64,000 nucleotides of DNA from Ifrita kowaldi (lineage: Eukaryota; Chordata; Aves; Passeriformes; Cinclosomatidae), in assembly GCA_013398055.1 (NCBI GenBank), contig VZRS01008237.1:124001-188000 (forward strand), given 5' to 3'. The translations under genes were made by a program, and so were the position numbers. Position 1 is the first letter of the stretch. Every line of letters begins with the position of its first letter. Positions 28,201 through 43,200 of the stretch are shown piece after piece. Below the pieces are notes generated by a model that saw only the letters and a list, made by a program, of their open reading frames with translations, searched no databases and was not told the DNA's origin.

Positions 28201-31200
28201 TACTCTGTATGTCAAAAGGAAAACACAAGTAGTAGTCAAACAAGCTGTGAAGCCAATTTTTGAAGCATTTTTAAATGCAAAAATACTCTAAAAATATGTA
28301 GAATGAGGATATTCAACACCAATTATTTTAATCCTGCTAGTAAAGAATCTGACAGCACAATGTATCCAAAGGATTTTAAATGTCAGCTCCACCACACTAT
28401 GCAAACACCTTCCCCATCTCCCTGAAATTACAGTGCTTAAACGGAAGTATCACAGAATCCTCATTTTCAGTGGATCTGCTTTTCCTGGCAGAGTGAATTG
28501 CCACTGAAGTGAGCTAAGATATAGAAGCAGCTGTATTTCCATGGATGAGTTAGAGAACAGTTACTTTTTCTTTCCCCCTCAGGGCAGATTGTCCACTGAA
28601 CAGGTTTAATAAAATACTCCCCTTCCTTATCAACATCATTTAAGTCTTATGTTTAAACCAATGACAGGCAAAATTCCAACTCTAAACTCACTGTATGGAA
28701 GCCATGATCAAAGCTTATCCCAATGCACAATGGCCAAATAATGCACTCTGGCATTATTTCACCAGGTAGAAATGAAAAACCAATCTCCAGCTGACCTACA
28801 TATATGAATAGTACATTGATTGATACTTTGGTCAACAAGCCAGAAGGCATCTGTATGCTGATGGACCAGGAAGCTGCTGCTGTTGCCACCGTGGCTAAGC
28901 CCACCAGGACACGCTGCTGACACGACCAAAGCTATAAAAAGCTGCCTAAGTCTGCTCTAAGAATCTTTTCAGGTGTTTGTAGGAAGTTCAGGAACTCTCA
29001 GAGTTCTGGATTTACTGACCTTGTCGGTATAACAATGGTGATTGGAACTCTGAACAGAGGGCCTGCATTAGGCATTGCTGTATCATATCCACACACCTAA
29101 TAAAATAAAATACAAAAACATAAAATCTTTTGTCAAAATCAAACTACAGAAGACAACATTCAACTTAAACTAGTTGCAGAGTATTTTGAATCTTTGTAGT
29201 TATCAATGAGGAGAAAAGGTCATGTGACCACTGTCACTGTAGAAACAGTAAAACACCAACAATCACTGAGGAAAAAAAATATTTTTACCATTTTGACTCA
29301 TTTCAGTCTTTCCTCAAAAATTTTCCAGCTTTCAACCCATATCTGATAGTCCCTATATCAAAAGCTCAACTTTGTTTCAGCTCAGAATTTGTGCCAAACA
29401 GACTTATTTTAGTTCAGCTAAAATATTTTTTATTGCTGTATAAAAAATATTTTTACCCTGCTCTCCTAGGATTATGTTTGAAAAACTACAGTTTGATTTA
29501 CCATGACTTTCATAGTCAAGCTCAGAGCCCCATCTAACCTAGCCCTGAACACTGCCAGGGATGGGGTATCCACAGCTTTTCTGCGCAACCTGTTCCAGTT
29601 GCCTCACCCCACTCACAGTGACTTTGATAAAATGTCCTCAGTGGTACCATAGAAGACTTGCAATTCTAAACATCTCAAGCAAGCACTTCTCAGAGTAAGC
29701 TGGTATCACCTTCATTATGACCAACCACAATGCAGTGGAAACATTTCAGTGTTAAAATGAAGGTTTGTGATGGGAAGAGAGGGGGATGAAAAATGTTTTT
29801 GTTGGTTGATTTCTTTTGCAGGACTGAAAGAGGATGGCTAAGAGAGAAAATGAGAAATTTAAAGGCTTCCTTAGTACACTGGACCAAACTTGAATGTAGA
29901 ATCTTAAAGTCAGTAAAATCTTCTACTATGCACAACCATTACCACACAGTTTTCTCCTTCACCTTCCAAAATGGCATGGAGTAGAGGTGAAGAAACAAGA
30001 AAATTTGTTACATCACTGTGCCCACTCAACTCCTCAAGGTAAAGGAAAATCTTTGCTCCATACAAGACTGCATGGCAACACCACAAAATAGAGAAGTATT
30101 TAAAACCACAGAAAACCACAAATCTCTATCCTCAATAATAATACAGGACTGAGATACATAGTCAAAGATTAAGACACATCCAGAGGAAAAGAACTTAATC
30201 AATGGTTATTTGGCTTATGTTTTCAATATGCCTTTATTTTTTAAACACAGATATTCAAAGTTCTACAGGCATGTGCTATACAACATTGTATAGCACAAGT
30301 GTTGCTGAACCCTGGCTTCAGTCTGTATAGTGAAATGCAGAGGCACTATTTTCTGGTCTGTACAGCACACAGATTTTATTTCCTTAAAAATTACATCTAT
30401 AAAAAGTTGACAGAGACTCCATAAGGGTACAAAAGGGCATAAAACCTTGCTCAGAACACCAATACTTCCATACCTCTGTATAATGTACTCCTCCTCTCAG
30501 GCCACGTGGATCCACACGAATATTTATGTGTCGACACTGGTTCATGAGTTCTAAATGACTAGGACACTGGACCCACGGTGCATTTGAAGTTAAAGCTAAA
30601 TGAAGCTGGAGAGATATTCTTTCAGTGTTTTCTGTTAGGAAACAAATTTAAGAAATAATTCAGTAACACAATTATGTGCACATAGTCCACTATAACACAG
30701 TGTTTGCCATTAAAATATACGCATTGCTAAAATGTAATAGGAATCAATTCCTTAGGGCCCCTGGATATCAGATTCTGCACAAAGGAGAGTGTTCTATATT
30801 ACTTCTCTTAACTTGAAAAAAACAGAATAGCAGCAGTAGGCAGTAAAATAAAGGTGATACCCGACTTTAAAACTCCTCTCCTCTGAAACAGTCAAACCTG
30901 ACAAAGTCAAAGGTAGGCTGGGAAGCAGTACTTCAGTTACTCACGATGTAGTCTGGAAGCAGGTATAAGCTTCCCTCTATAGACAAAGTGTTGCCTTATG
31001 CAGAGAAATGCAATAAAAAGCAATCACATTGATTCTGAATGCTATGCTATTTACCAAACTACATTATAAAGCATACTAAGCAAGAGGTAAAGTCTATTAA
31101 AATTACAGTGATAATCTAGCCAGATTTTGCAAACGGTCAATCTGGCAGATTCTGCAAATTAGCTTCTATGCCAAAAATGTATTAAAGCACAGCTTCCAGA

Positions 31201-34200
31201 AAAGCATTCAACGCAGTAGAAATGTTTTAGCATGTTCCTCCTGCTCCAAAGATTAATAACACTTTGAAATCTTTTTTCGTGTTTCCTAGTTCTAATTAAG
31301 CTTAGTTTAATTTTCACGTATTTCATCACATCGTGATTAAGCAGAGAAAAGAACACACTATTACAGGTACATGAGAAGCAATAAAAGCTCGAAGACAGCT
31401 TCAACAGACAAACTGAGCAATCAGCCTCCCTTAAACTCTTACTTACAGTTTCTCTTAGTCTTGTTGAAGAAATAACTAGGGAAAACTAGGGAAACAATAT
31501 CTACAACTACTATTCATCCATTGCAAATGCCTAATTTTTTTAGATTGCTTATATCCTGCAGCAGTCTAGTGAATGAGGGTTTTGCGTCACATGCTAAATT
31601 TAAAACGCACCAATCGCAATGTAAGCTGTCAAGCAATTAAGTTATTTGGAGTCAGTAACCTGCCCCAATTCATAGCCTTTCTGCCCCTAAATAAACTCAA
31701 CCCTTTGTCACATGCCAACCTTCTTGATGATCACCAGTTTTAGGAAAGGAATAATCTCAGTAACAAGATCTCACTTTGTAAATACAACATAACTCAGTCT
31801 CCCAGTGAGTTCCAATTTTTATTAAATACAGTAAAGCAGGGCAAAATGGTTTGTGGAAAAAAAAGTCAAACCTTATTTTGATCTGCACAAGTTATTTTTA
31901 CTCTGTTAGTAATAAAATCTGTATAAATTCCTGTATTGACCTTAGATATACTTATCAGATATTGAATGGAAGTCTAACTTGTTAAACAAGGTTGTGAAAA
32001 CTTAGATAAAGTTAAAATCCAGAATTTACAGTCTTTAAATAACTGAGAAACTAATTTCTGAGTAAGTGCTTTCATCTTTAGAACAGCCATCAACCTTTGT
32101 CAAAAATTATCTACAACAAAAACCCTGAAGTTTTGTAATTTCATGAAACATCAGGGATCTATGATTATTTTTCTCTGTCTTTCCCTAGGCCCCAAACTTC
32201 ACTTTAAATTTCTATAGAACAAAGAGAGGAAGCATAAAGCAACAGACTCCCCAAAAAACATGAAAGCTCTGCAGTTATAAATCTGAGGTTGGAAAGGCAA
32301 AGTTGTTAATTTGAGTATCTTCTTTTACCACGAAATTTAGGGCTGCACTGACTGCTTTCACAGTACAGATTCCTACCACTCTTCATTATCACAGCTTTTT
32401 GTTTCAAGTTCACACTTGTATTTCCCTGCAACTCCACCTACAAAAGCTCTTTCCTACCTGTATTCTCAGGAAAGACAGGTTCTATGCCAACCCCATGATC
32501 AGATGGTGCTGCTGTCTGGGCCGGGTCTCTGAGGTAGATTCCACGGTTGCTGCCGACAGTAACTGTGAAGCCGATGTTACTTGTGAACGATGAATTCTGA
32601 ATGAGGTAGTCATAGGCTTTATCAACCTGTTAGAAAGAGCAAGTTCTAAATTAACAAATTTCAACGTAATAGCAATATATGCATATTCCCTTCAATATGA
32701 AGTGTTGAGCAAGCACAGCAACAAACAGTGAAGTACCTCACATGCTACCTGAGCCATATGTGCTTGCATGATATTCAATACAGAAAATGAGGCAACTTTT
32801 GCAGTCTGCAATGGCCACAAAGAGCCCAGAAAGTCAGGAACATTTAGAACAAAAAAAAAAAAACGGCCAAGTCTCCTCTACTATAAATCTATCAAAAGAT
32901 TCCTATTCAGAGATGACTTCGAAGAAGAGGACTTCAAGGCCCAAACCTACTAATCTAAGTGTCTTCTTCATAGGTGGAACAACACTAGCGAAAACACTTA
33001 AAACTTTTATACGATAAGAAGTTGAGCAATTCAAAAGAGGCAAGTAGTAGAATACCCATACAAGTTTTATATACTGGTTTGAAGTAAAAGAATCAGGCCA
33101 TGAAATCCAGCCCTGAGTCTAAGAACATGAGCTGTCACAATAAACTTACATAACAAATTCACCTTCTTGTTTTCAGAAGACACCCTTCTACCTCACTTGC
33201 TATTTTACTGACTGCAAAAATCTTAAATTCTCTTCTACTTGACAGCAAGGTACCTTCACCAGTGAAGATTAGGGTGCTCTCCTTTGAGACAAGTGGACAT
33301 ATAACAGCTTCGTCTCTCAGACCAATTTTAATCACATTTTAACACATGATTTAATCACAGACTACTAAAACACCAACTATGACTGGTGCATTTCATTTTT
33401 CATTTGATATGGCTACCACCACTGCTGCCTTCTGTATCAAACTCAGCATCACAGATGTGCTTAGCAGACATTACCTACTAGGTCCTAGCATCTCCAGAAC
33501 GCGAGTTTTGGGCTAAGCATTTAATGTCTGGCATCTTGAAGCCAAGAGAAAAGTCTTAGTACTTCTATTAGACTAGGACAGGAGAGACAGTAGGCAAAAG
33601 TCAGGCCCAGCTCTAAAAGAACACAAGTTTATGCACAGGGAGATACTCAGTATGCCTTCATCACACAAAGGATCACATCACAGATTTCCAAGCTACTCTG
33701 AAGCCCACAGGAAACAACGAGCACTCAGAATGTTTAGTGCAGACCTGCAACAAAGTCACTGTACAATTGCAGCTGTACTTCTTTGTGAACCAGCGTGGGT
33801 ATCTATTTTCACTGCCCAGTACGCCCAGTACTTACAGTTCCAGCTTTTGTCTGGACAGAACCAGTTCAGCTCTCTCTGACAATACATCAAAACATTTTTG
33901 GACATTAGGACAGAATTTAGGCGCCCAACTCTACATGTGGGTGATAAAAATCTACATCCCACTTTTATGTCCATGTATCTTTTTGATCAGTCTAAGAATG
34001 CGTCCAGTTATCACATTTATTTTACAGTAACTGCATGCTGAAACTGGAAGAACTTTCTCATTCCTCCTCCCTTCCCACTGCATTCCCTTCTTCTCCCTCA
34101 GTGAGATTTGAGAATCAAGTAGCGTGGAACAAACTGAGTGAAATCAGCTCAAAAGCTGCTTTTTTTTTGTGGGTTAGTTTTTCACCAGCAGGTATTTATA

Positions 34201-37200
34201 TTATACTGGGTTTTTTTTGCTTGTACGTACCTGAATAATACCATGTCCTTGTGCAAATACTTCTATGTTTTCAGCTTTCACTGCAGTATTTTCTAAAGCT
34301 CTTCTGACAGAATGAACAGTGTAATGAACATTATTAGCTTTGAGTCCTGAAATTAAAAATAATTACTGGATACAACAAAAATTTTGAAAGAGACAGCATT
34401 TTTTTTTAAGAGGAAAAAGTACCTAACCTCTTTCAGATGATGCATCTATGTTTAACATTGTAGCACTTTACCTGACAATACTAAGGCAATGCCTCCACAT
34501 GCATTGGGAGAAGACATGGATGTGCCATTCATGAGTTGTGTTCCTCGCAGAGTCCAATTGGGAACAGAAGCAATAGCTCCTCCTGGGGCACTGATACTCA
34601 CTCCAAGGGCTCCATCAGTGCTAGTGTCAAAAAGCAATGGTTAAAATATCAACTTCTTATTTTTTTGCACACTTTAAGATAAAGTTGTTAGTACATTTAA
34701 AAAAAGAAGTTTGCTTTAGAGAACATTCACAACATTTTACTTCACTAAATCCATTAACCCATTAAACCCAGAAAAAGTGTGCCACCAAGTAACAATTTAC
34801 AATGTCACTTTAATCATCAGCTATGCCTGTTTTACAGCGAGAGGTTTCTAAATTTTCACTCCTTCGGTATTTTCCACCAGACTTCATTTTAGCCAGCAGA
34901 ATACTTCCTGGGATTTGAATTAGAAAATGCAAACAAACACCCTATTAAACACTTCAATAAATAAATTAGTGTTCTACACAGCCTATTCAATGTTTACTAC
35001 TTTTAAAGAAAAATAGCAAAAGGGAGAGGAAGGCTAGAAAAGACCCAAAATCTAGACTTCTAATTTTACACATTGACAGTTCACTACCAGTTCAAGTTTT
35101 GAATTACAAGCCTGAGACAAGAGGGCAACGGGAGAACACATAAAAAGTAATGTCAAGAGGTAGATCAGGATCAGCTGGGCCTAGCCCCTATTTTTTCTTT
35201 CACAAGCATATTTAAGAACAGAGTAACTGCGTGCCTATGGCACAGTTAAAGTAGCATCTGGTTTTCAACTCTATGAGCCAGATATGCTCAATCTTTCTTG
35301 CTCTGGATAGACAAAAACTGCACTGCTTGAATAAGGACAGCCCTGTGCCTGAGTTACTAAGTTCTGTGGAGAGGCAGGGTATTTTAGGGTACTTATATCC
35401 CACACTAACAGCTTCTTATGTCAAACACTTGTCTGAAATCAGAATACTCCAAGTATGATACTGCAATGTGATGTTTGGACGTATTTTATGACAGCTGTAT
35501 ATAAACCCATAAAGAGGTTCTGCATCCCAACACCTCTGGACAAGCAGTGCACAGCACATCTGCCTGAAAGCCTCTGCTGCTTACTGGGACAGACTGATCC
35601 CTACATCAAGACTGATCCCTACATCAAGACTGCTCTAGCAAACTTCAGGAACTCTCCAGTCAGCTGCATATTGCACCCTAAAAAAGGAGAATCTTCCTTT
35701 GGCCAGACTTGGCCTTTTAGCTGACATATGCTCATTCTGACTATTTTACAGGGCACAGCGACTAAGCACACAAAAAGCCATTTTTATATATATATGTATA
35801 TGCAAATATATCTATCAAAATTAATTATAAATCCATCTCCCTTTCTCAGTTGAAGGCAGAGAGCACATTTCTCATTTCCCTACACAAAACATCACAATTC
35901 TTCATACTAAGATTCTTGAAACAATATACTTGCCTATAAATATAAATATACCATAACAGCTCAAGAACAACCCCAAAGTCTATACACAGGCAAGAACTCA
36001 AGAAGAGGTGTTACTATTATTTCCTTTGTTAGTTGATCACATTACTATCAAATGCTTCTGAGACATGAAATAAAAATTGGAGTTTACATTGCCCATAAAA
36101 TTTCTTTTCTAGATCTTTCAGAAAATTTTCTGTAGTGTGAGGTAGAAAGCAATTTTTTCTGCCTGCTCACACTTCTACTGGACTCAAGCAAAAGCCTTGA
36201 GTAAGTTATGCCATCACAGCAATGTCACTGAAGTCGGAAGTAACACCACTGCAGTAACAGTATTTATTCTAATCTTCAACACTTCCAGCATATTTAACTT
36301 CACCACCACACTAACTTAATGAAATAAATGCTATACAAAAAAGTAAATTTAAAAAAACCAAACAAATTTACAAACAACCTTTCAATACCTTTTATCATCT
36401 TTGAATAGGTCTGCACCCAAATACTTTCCTGAAAAATACAGGCTGTTCCACGCGCTACTCCCTCTCCCCCAGGAGTTCCAGAGTCCAACATACAAAAGTG
36501 TTGCCAGAAGAGCAAGCTAGTTATGCTCTTTCCACAGGAAAGAAATACTTTTATTTTGGTATTAGTGACCAATTTTAGATTTTGAGTTACATAATCTGAA
36601 CCCCAAAGTAATCAATTTGTTCTTGGAATACAACCTACCTAGGCCCTCTGGATGACCAAGTGTATTGATTTGCTGGCAGTTTTTCTCTTAAAGAGTATTC
36701 AGCAACCATCATGTCAGGTGACACATAGGCACCAACACCTGTACAAAACATTCAAGCATTTTAGATGTAATATGAATTGTTATTAAAAACTAAAGTAAAA
36801 TACTTCTATGGTTGAAATTCATTATGAGAAGAATTCTTGCTTGACATTTAAAATGGAAACACACATTTTCCATCTCATTAAGTCTAGATATTTTTGCAAG
36901 GCAAGCGTAAAACACCATGCTATGTGGTAACAATGCTGATAGGCATACTGTATAATACTAAAATATCATGCAAACTTCCAAGGTTCACTTTTACTCAGCT
37001 GGAATATAATGTATTCACCTTCTACATTTTTTTCACAGCAGGTAGCTTTTACATGTCTTCTCTCTCTCCTGCACCCCTTTCCTTTGTTTACACTGCTCTG
37101 CCACAAACTACAACAACCACACATCAGAGCAATCCATGCAAACTGGTTCATGTGGCTCACAGCTACACCCCTGGAGCAAATGGCCCCATCCACACATCTC

Positions 37201-40200
37201 AAACAGCCAGCAGAGAATCTTTACTGGGTATCAGTTCCAAGTGCACGGAGTATATAAATGACTACTTCAAACCCTGATAAAGTAAAATTTCTAGAAGAGA
37301 ATGCCAAGAATGCACACTGCAGCTATGTCACTTACCTATTTGAAACGGTAACGCTCCACTTTGTTTACGGCACAAGCACTACCAGGGTGGTAGAAAACCA
37401 CCATACCAAGCTGACAAACTTGGCAAGGCCCATGTCTGTGTCTGTGTGAACTAAGCCAACCTGTCAGCTGCATTTTGCTTTACTCTCAAAAAACAAAAAC
37501 TCTATCTGGCTCACTCCAGATGGAGGACAGGAGCAAGCTACTTGGCATGTGGAGTGAATGATCACCCAGTCTCTAGAGTGATACAACTAAGTCGAATTGA
37601 CAGAGTAGAGGCACTGTAAGAGCAAAGCCAGTGCAGACCTGAAAAGAGCTTGTCAGTTCCAGTTCCAACTCTCAGTCTCAGTAGTGAATTAACAGAAGAT
37701 AAATTTTCAGAAAGTAATCAGCATTAATTCTACTAGCTGCCCTGGAAGAGCAGCTCTCCAGCTTTCAAGACTTCATGCTAGTCTCCTTACATACTGGTCT
37801 CCTTGCATTAGAATTCTGAGACTTAAAAAACATCTTGTGTAATGCGCTAGTGAGGCAATAGAGGATTTATATAAAAATTAAGATAAGGAAGTTACCCCTG
37901 AATGCTAGACATTTTGCTGAATCTTATAACTGAATTTTTCACTAAAATATCAAAACCATATATTAACCCATCAGAAAAAGAATTTTAATGACAGTAATAG
38001 ACTTGCACAGAAGTGGCACTGCAGCTGTAAGAATTCCTCCCCTACAAGGACTTGTCTAGGTCCTGACATGGGATTATTTTATATCCAAATTAAAAACATC
38101 TGTTTCCCTAAAAATAAAAATTAAAAGTATCTGATAAAGACAGATGATCCAAAACTGCAGTTCTAACAATTCAGAATGTATTGCAAGACTTTCCAGAAGA
38201 TTAATTAGAATCCAACTTAGAATTGTATTTTTATAAGCTGCATTCACCAGCAGCTATTGGTTGGAGCAAAGCGGTGTGCTTAGACAGTTACAGTTGAAAA
38301 AATAATCCTGAAATATTCAAATAAGTCAGACCAAAGATTTCTTTTGCAAATTTTATACAAAGCCACATCAAATCAAGACCATTTGCCTCCTACCTCTTTT
38401 CTACATATGTAAGGTCTTGAATTGTAAGTAGATAACAATCTAAATTTGTATACCTAAGCACAGAGCAAGTGCCTCTCAGAATTAACCTTGTAGCACAGCA
38501 GACAATTTTTTAGACTTCAGCAATCAAATACATAACAAAAGTGCAAAGTTTGAAAAGACAGAAGCTGAATACTATCAAAATTTTTTCAAAATGCATTATT
38601 TACCTATTACACTAGATGTAGTTCCACCAGGACATCCTACTGTAGAAAGGCAAGGACCATTATTTCCTGCACTTGAAACATAGATTACATTGTGTTTCCA
38701 CACTGCTTCATTAATCACTTCACAAATTCTCCTGAAGTAAGACAAATAAATAAATCATTTACTCAACAATGCTGCTTTCTTCCACAGGACAAAGCTCCCA
38801 TTTCTAGTAGAACCTCTGACCATTCACCAAACAAGGAATATTATGCAGCCTGCTTCCTACACCTAGCAGAGGCGGTTCCAGTACAGAAGCTGCCCACAAT
38901 ATCTTCTGGTTTCAAAAAGGAGTAACAACTATGTAGCGATCGTAGGTCTTCAAAAAATACCCCACAGATCATGCGGTGTTGCAACTACAATAGTTCTTTA
39001 TTATGTTAAAATATTATTTGTATATGTATTATAAATCTGTGTATTATATATTTGTGTACATATTATAAATTAAAAGCATTTTTAATGGTTTTACTTCTCT
39101 CAAGCCAGTTTAAAATTTATACTGCACAGCTTATATGCATCATATGAGCCTGGATAATTCACTCTTAGTGACTAGCTGACTTACACAAAGCTCAACAAAT
39201 ACAATTCCACCTCTGTGAAATTAAAATACTTTAACCACAGTACTACTCACCCAGAATTTGGCCAGTGTGTTGCTTCTCCATAGCTGTAGTTGACCAGATC
39301 ACATTTGTATTTTATTGTTTCTATCATCTGATAAAGTAAAAATGGAAGGCAAAATATATACTAGTCAGAGAAAGTAAGCGACTTCAGGAATGACAGAAAA
39401 CATCTGCTTAAACTGATCTGCTACATATCTAAGAAATACAGATAAATTTCTTGACTCTAGAAAATAATTTACTGCAACCAGTTATATGCTATTTTCCCAA
39501 CAACCAAACAAAATTTAAAAAACCTACTCCCTAAACAGCCTTATTCTTGCCATGTTCCCAGCTATAAATTAAGACAATACCCTAAGACAAAACTGCAGAC
39601 AGCAGACATCATCAGTATTGTCTCTAATGTCTGTCCTCAAGAACACAAAATTCTCCTTTCCTGTGCAGTTTGGACAAACTCCAAAAAGTTGCAAAAAAGT
39701 TATTGCTCATGTTGCTATATCAAAATATTGTATGGGCTAGAAATACAATTTTCTATTTTCAGATCCTTTTCTTGTGTAAAATTTCTCTGTATCAATTCAC
39801 TTAGAAAATTTACAGAAAATTTATCATTAAAAGGAATGATATTTTTCCTCACTTGTAAGAAGAAGAGTTAACACAAATACAGCAACATAGGTAGACAATA
39901 GTGTCTACTCTAGATTCATATATCTTCTACAGTTATTTAAGTAATGACAAAAAATACACTGATAACAGAAAGAACTTTAAGCAAGTATGCAAGTAACTTC
40001 TCTCATGCATCAAGCTAGTCAGGACACTGCAAGTCTGTAAGCCTGAAAAAATTTTCTAAGTGCTATATGCAAAAGAAGTCTTGTTTTATATTAAAACACT
40101 AGTTTTAAAATATGCTTTAAAATACACTCTGGTTGCTTTTACAGTTTTTGGTTGGGTTATTTTTGTTTGGGGGTTTTTTTGGTGGGGGGTGGTTGGGTTG

Positions 40201-43200
40201 GTTTTTTGTTTTTGTTTTCTTTGTTGGAAATACTGTAGGACCATAAAAACAAAGCCTATAAACAAGTAGGGCATGAAGTTTCACAATACTCTACACTTAA
40301 ATCACACTGCTGAGATTAATCATTTATTCAGTGAAATACCCACAGCTCTTATTAGACCAGTGCCAGTTTCCATTGTACTTAGTCTCGTATCACCAATCTT
40401 GATTGCAAGAATCTGAGCTCCAGGAGCCACACCATTTCGTTCTGGTTCTTCTGGAAAGTATCCAGCTGCAATACTAGCCACATGTGTTCCATGTGCTCCT
40501 GTGCAAATGAAAAGTATATATCTTCAGTGGACTTCATTTATATAAATTCAATATGCTACGGCTGAATTAATTTTCACTTATTGAGCTGTAAGCCCATAAA
40601 TTCTGTCAGTGGCCAGTCACCAGTGGTGCTGATACCAAAAGGGTGACAGTGTTCACCAGGACTCAGCAGTGGAGCCAGCCCTGTTTAATATTTTTATTGA
40701 TGATCTGGACAAGGGGATCGAGAGCATCCTCAGTCACTTTGTAGACAACAAGTTGGGTGGGAGTGCTGATCGGCTGGAGGATAGGAAGGCTCTATAGAGA
40801 GATCTGGACAGGCTAGATCAATAGGCTGAGGCCAATTGTATGAGACTCAACAAAGCAAACAGCTTTCTGAGGAGAGAAAGGAGGCAGCAGGAACAGAGGA
40901 ATGAGGTATTAACTTAATTCCACCAACAAAAGTTACTTTGAAGGCTCAATGCTTCCTACTCAAAGTTATGAATATTACACCTGAGACAACTCAGAGAGCA
41001 GGGATTAAGGAAAGAAAACAGAACTGCACAGAAACATAGAAAGGAACAAAAAAGTTATCATCTATTTGGAAACCTGGACTGCTTATGTAGCTCTACTGAG
41101 ATGGGATAGTTTCATGAGGAATTAAGAGCATTTTTCAAAGCGAATGCATCCATACCATCCTAACCACTCTGTTTGCTTCCAAAACAAACCATTATTTAAA
41201 GAATACACTGAAAAGGGTTCAGAGTGGTTGGAGCTACAGCTATGACACCTGACATAACAAAAAAAAGTTTGTATAAACCTAAACTAAGATCAATACCCAT
41301 TTTGTTCATGCATATTATATTTAAGATTCTTAAAGTACACAAGTACAAAGGAGAGCAACTAAAAATCAATCATCACCCAATATTAAACAAACAAACCAAA
41401 AAATGTTTTTTGAAAGAAGGTTCTCTTTAGTCTAGGCTTTAAGATGCAGCAACATCTTAAAGAGTACCTAAGCATGCACGTTCTATGTATATATGCTTAT
41501 GTACATAAAGTTGACAATATTTCACACAAAAATGCAAGTTTGGTAATGAGCTGTCATTATAGATTTAGTTAAGGAAATACAAGTATTGATTTTAAAAGCC
41601 ATAATAACAGATGCTGTATCACGACAGCTGCCTCAAGCCATCCCAAGTATCATAATCAGGACCCCATACAAATTACTGCTTCTCATGATACCCACTTAGC
41701 AGCAAAATGTTCTTAAGACTACTTTCATTTACCTCCACTTGTCACAATGGAAAGGAGGTTTCCATCATCATATATATTCACAGAATAATTCAACATCTCA
41801 GATGTTCCAAAAGATCCATATTCCTGGGCCTCTTTGTAGGTTCTCAGCACAGTACAGTTAGCTAAGTCGCCACTCTCGCTTGTATCTATGCAGGCTCTGT
41901 TGACAAAAATAAACAAACAAAAATGCAATTTCCCAGCTGCTGCAAACTTTCGGTTATCTACCCTCTCCAGCTGAGCACAGCAAAAAGACTTCAAGAAGTT
42001 TGGTTCTGTGTTTATGATATCTTTAAATAGTTCTTTAAGCAACTATTTTAAAACCTGGTTGTTTATACTTAAGATTCAGAAACTATGAAGTTATCTAAAT
42101 AAACTGATTTTCAAACACTACTAAATTCAAATAAATCTGTATTTGAAAAGCAAGCATATGAAAATTCAATCAAGTTCAAGGAAGAAATTTTACTCAAGGT
42201 AGATATTCAGTGCTGGTACACAAACATTTGAAGTTTTACTGTTTTGTATGATGCACATTATCAGTCATGAAATGTGCTATGTTACATCCTGGTCTGTGCA
42301 TAGACACCTGTTTTGTTTTGGTTTTTTTTCACATCACCAACGGATAGTCAAAACAGTTTTATTCTGCTTCAGAAGAAAAATCCCATAAGCTTACACTCAT
42401 ATCACACTGTCTTCAATAAGACTTTACCCCATCTTCATTTGGCACCAGAATTTTGTCAAGAAACTCAACTGGTACAGCAGAATTATTTTAAAGAGAAAAA
42501 TACTTAAAACCTCTATAAAGATGACAGATATAAAAGGTAACAAGTCTTCAAGGCAAGCTGTTGTTTTATGTATAGAACAAGACATTTTAGACAAGTGTAG
42601 CCATTTACCTCCAGGTCTCACCATCATACCACACTACACAATCATATACTGGGCCAGGATCACTGTATTTTTTCTCAAAAGAATTCAACAATTCCACTTG
42701 ATTTTGAAGTTCTTCCTTTATTAGCTTATTTACCTAATAAGGCAAACATAATTCAGTTAGAGTATTTCCAAAATTATTACAAGATAAGTAATCCTACATT
42801 ATTTTCTGGTGCTATACATTTGTTCCATTACTTTCTCAGGAATATTAGACTATCCTAGGAGTCACAAACATCTAGGAGTTCAATGGCTTTCAACAGTGCA
42901 CTATTTATTTTTGGCCTATGATGTAAAACTACTTCTAATTTCTGTAAATGTAACACTTAAAGCCATTATTTTCTGAAAGACTGTTGAATGATAAAGTAGT
43001 ACCTGAGGCATTTCTGGTACTTCATTGAAATAGTACACAGTTTACAAAAGAAAGAATATGTTTAGAAAATTCCGTTTTAGAAAATTTGAACACAACAAGG
43101 ATGATGGCATCAAAAATTTGCACATTTAATTAAAAATAAAATTTACTGAAAATATCCAACAAATTTTTTTAAGTAATACCATTGTCATATTCGACATAAA

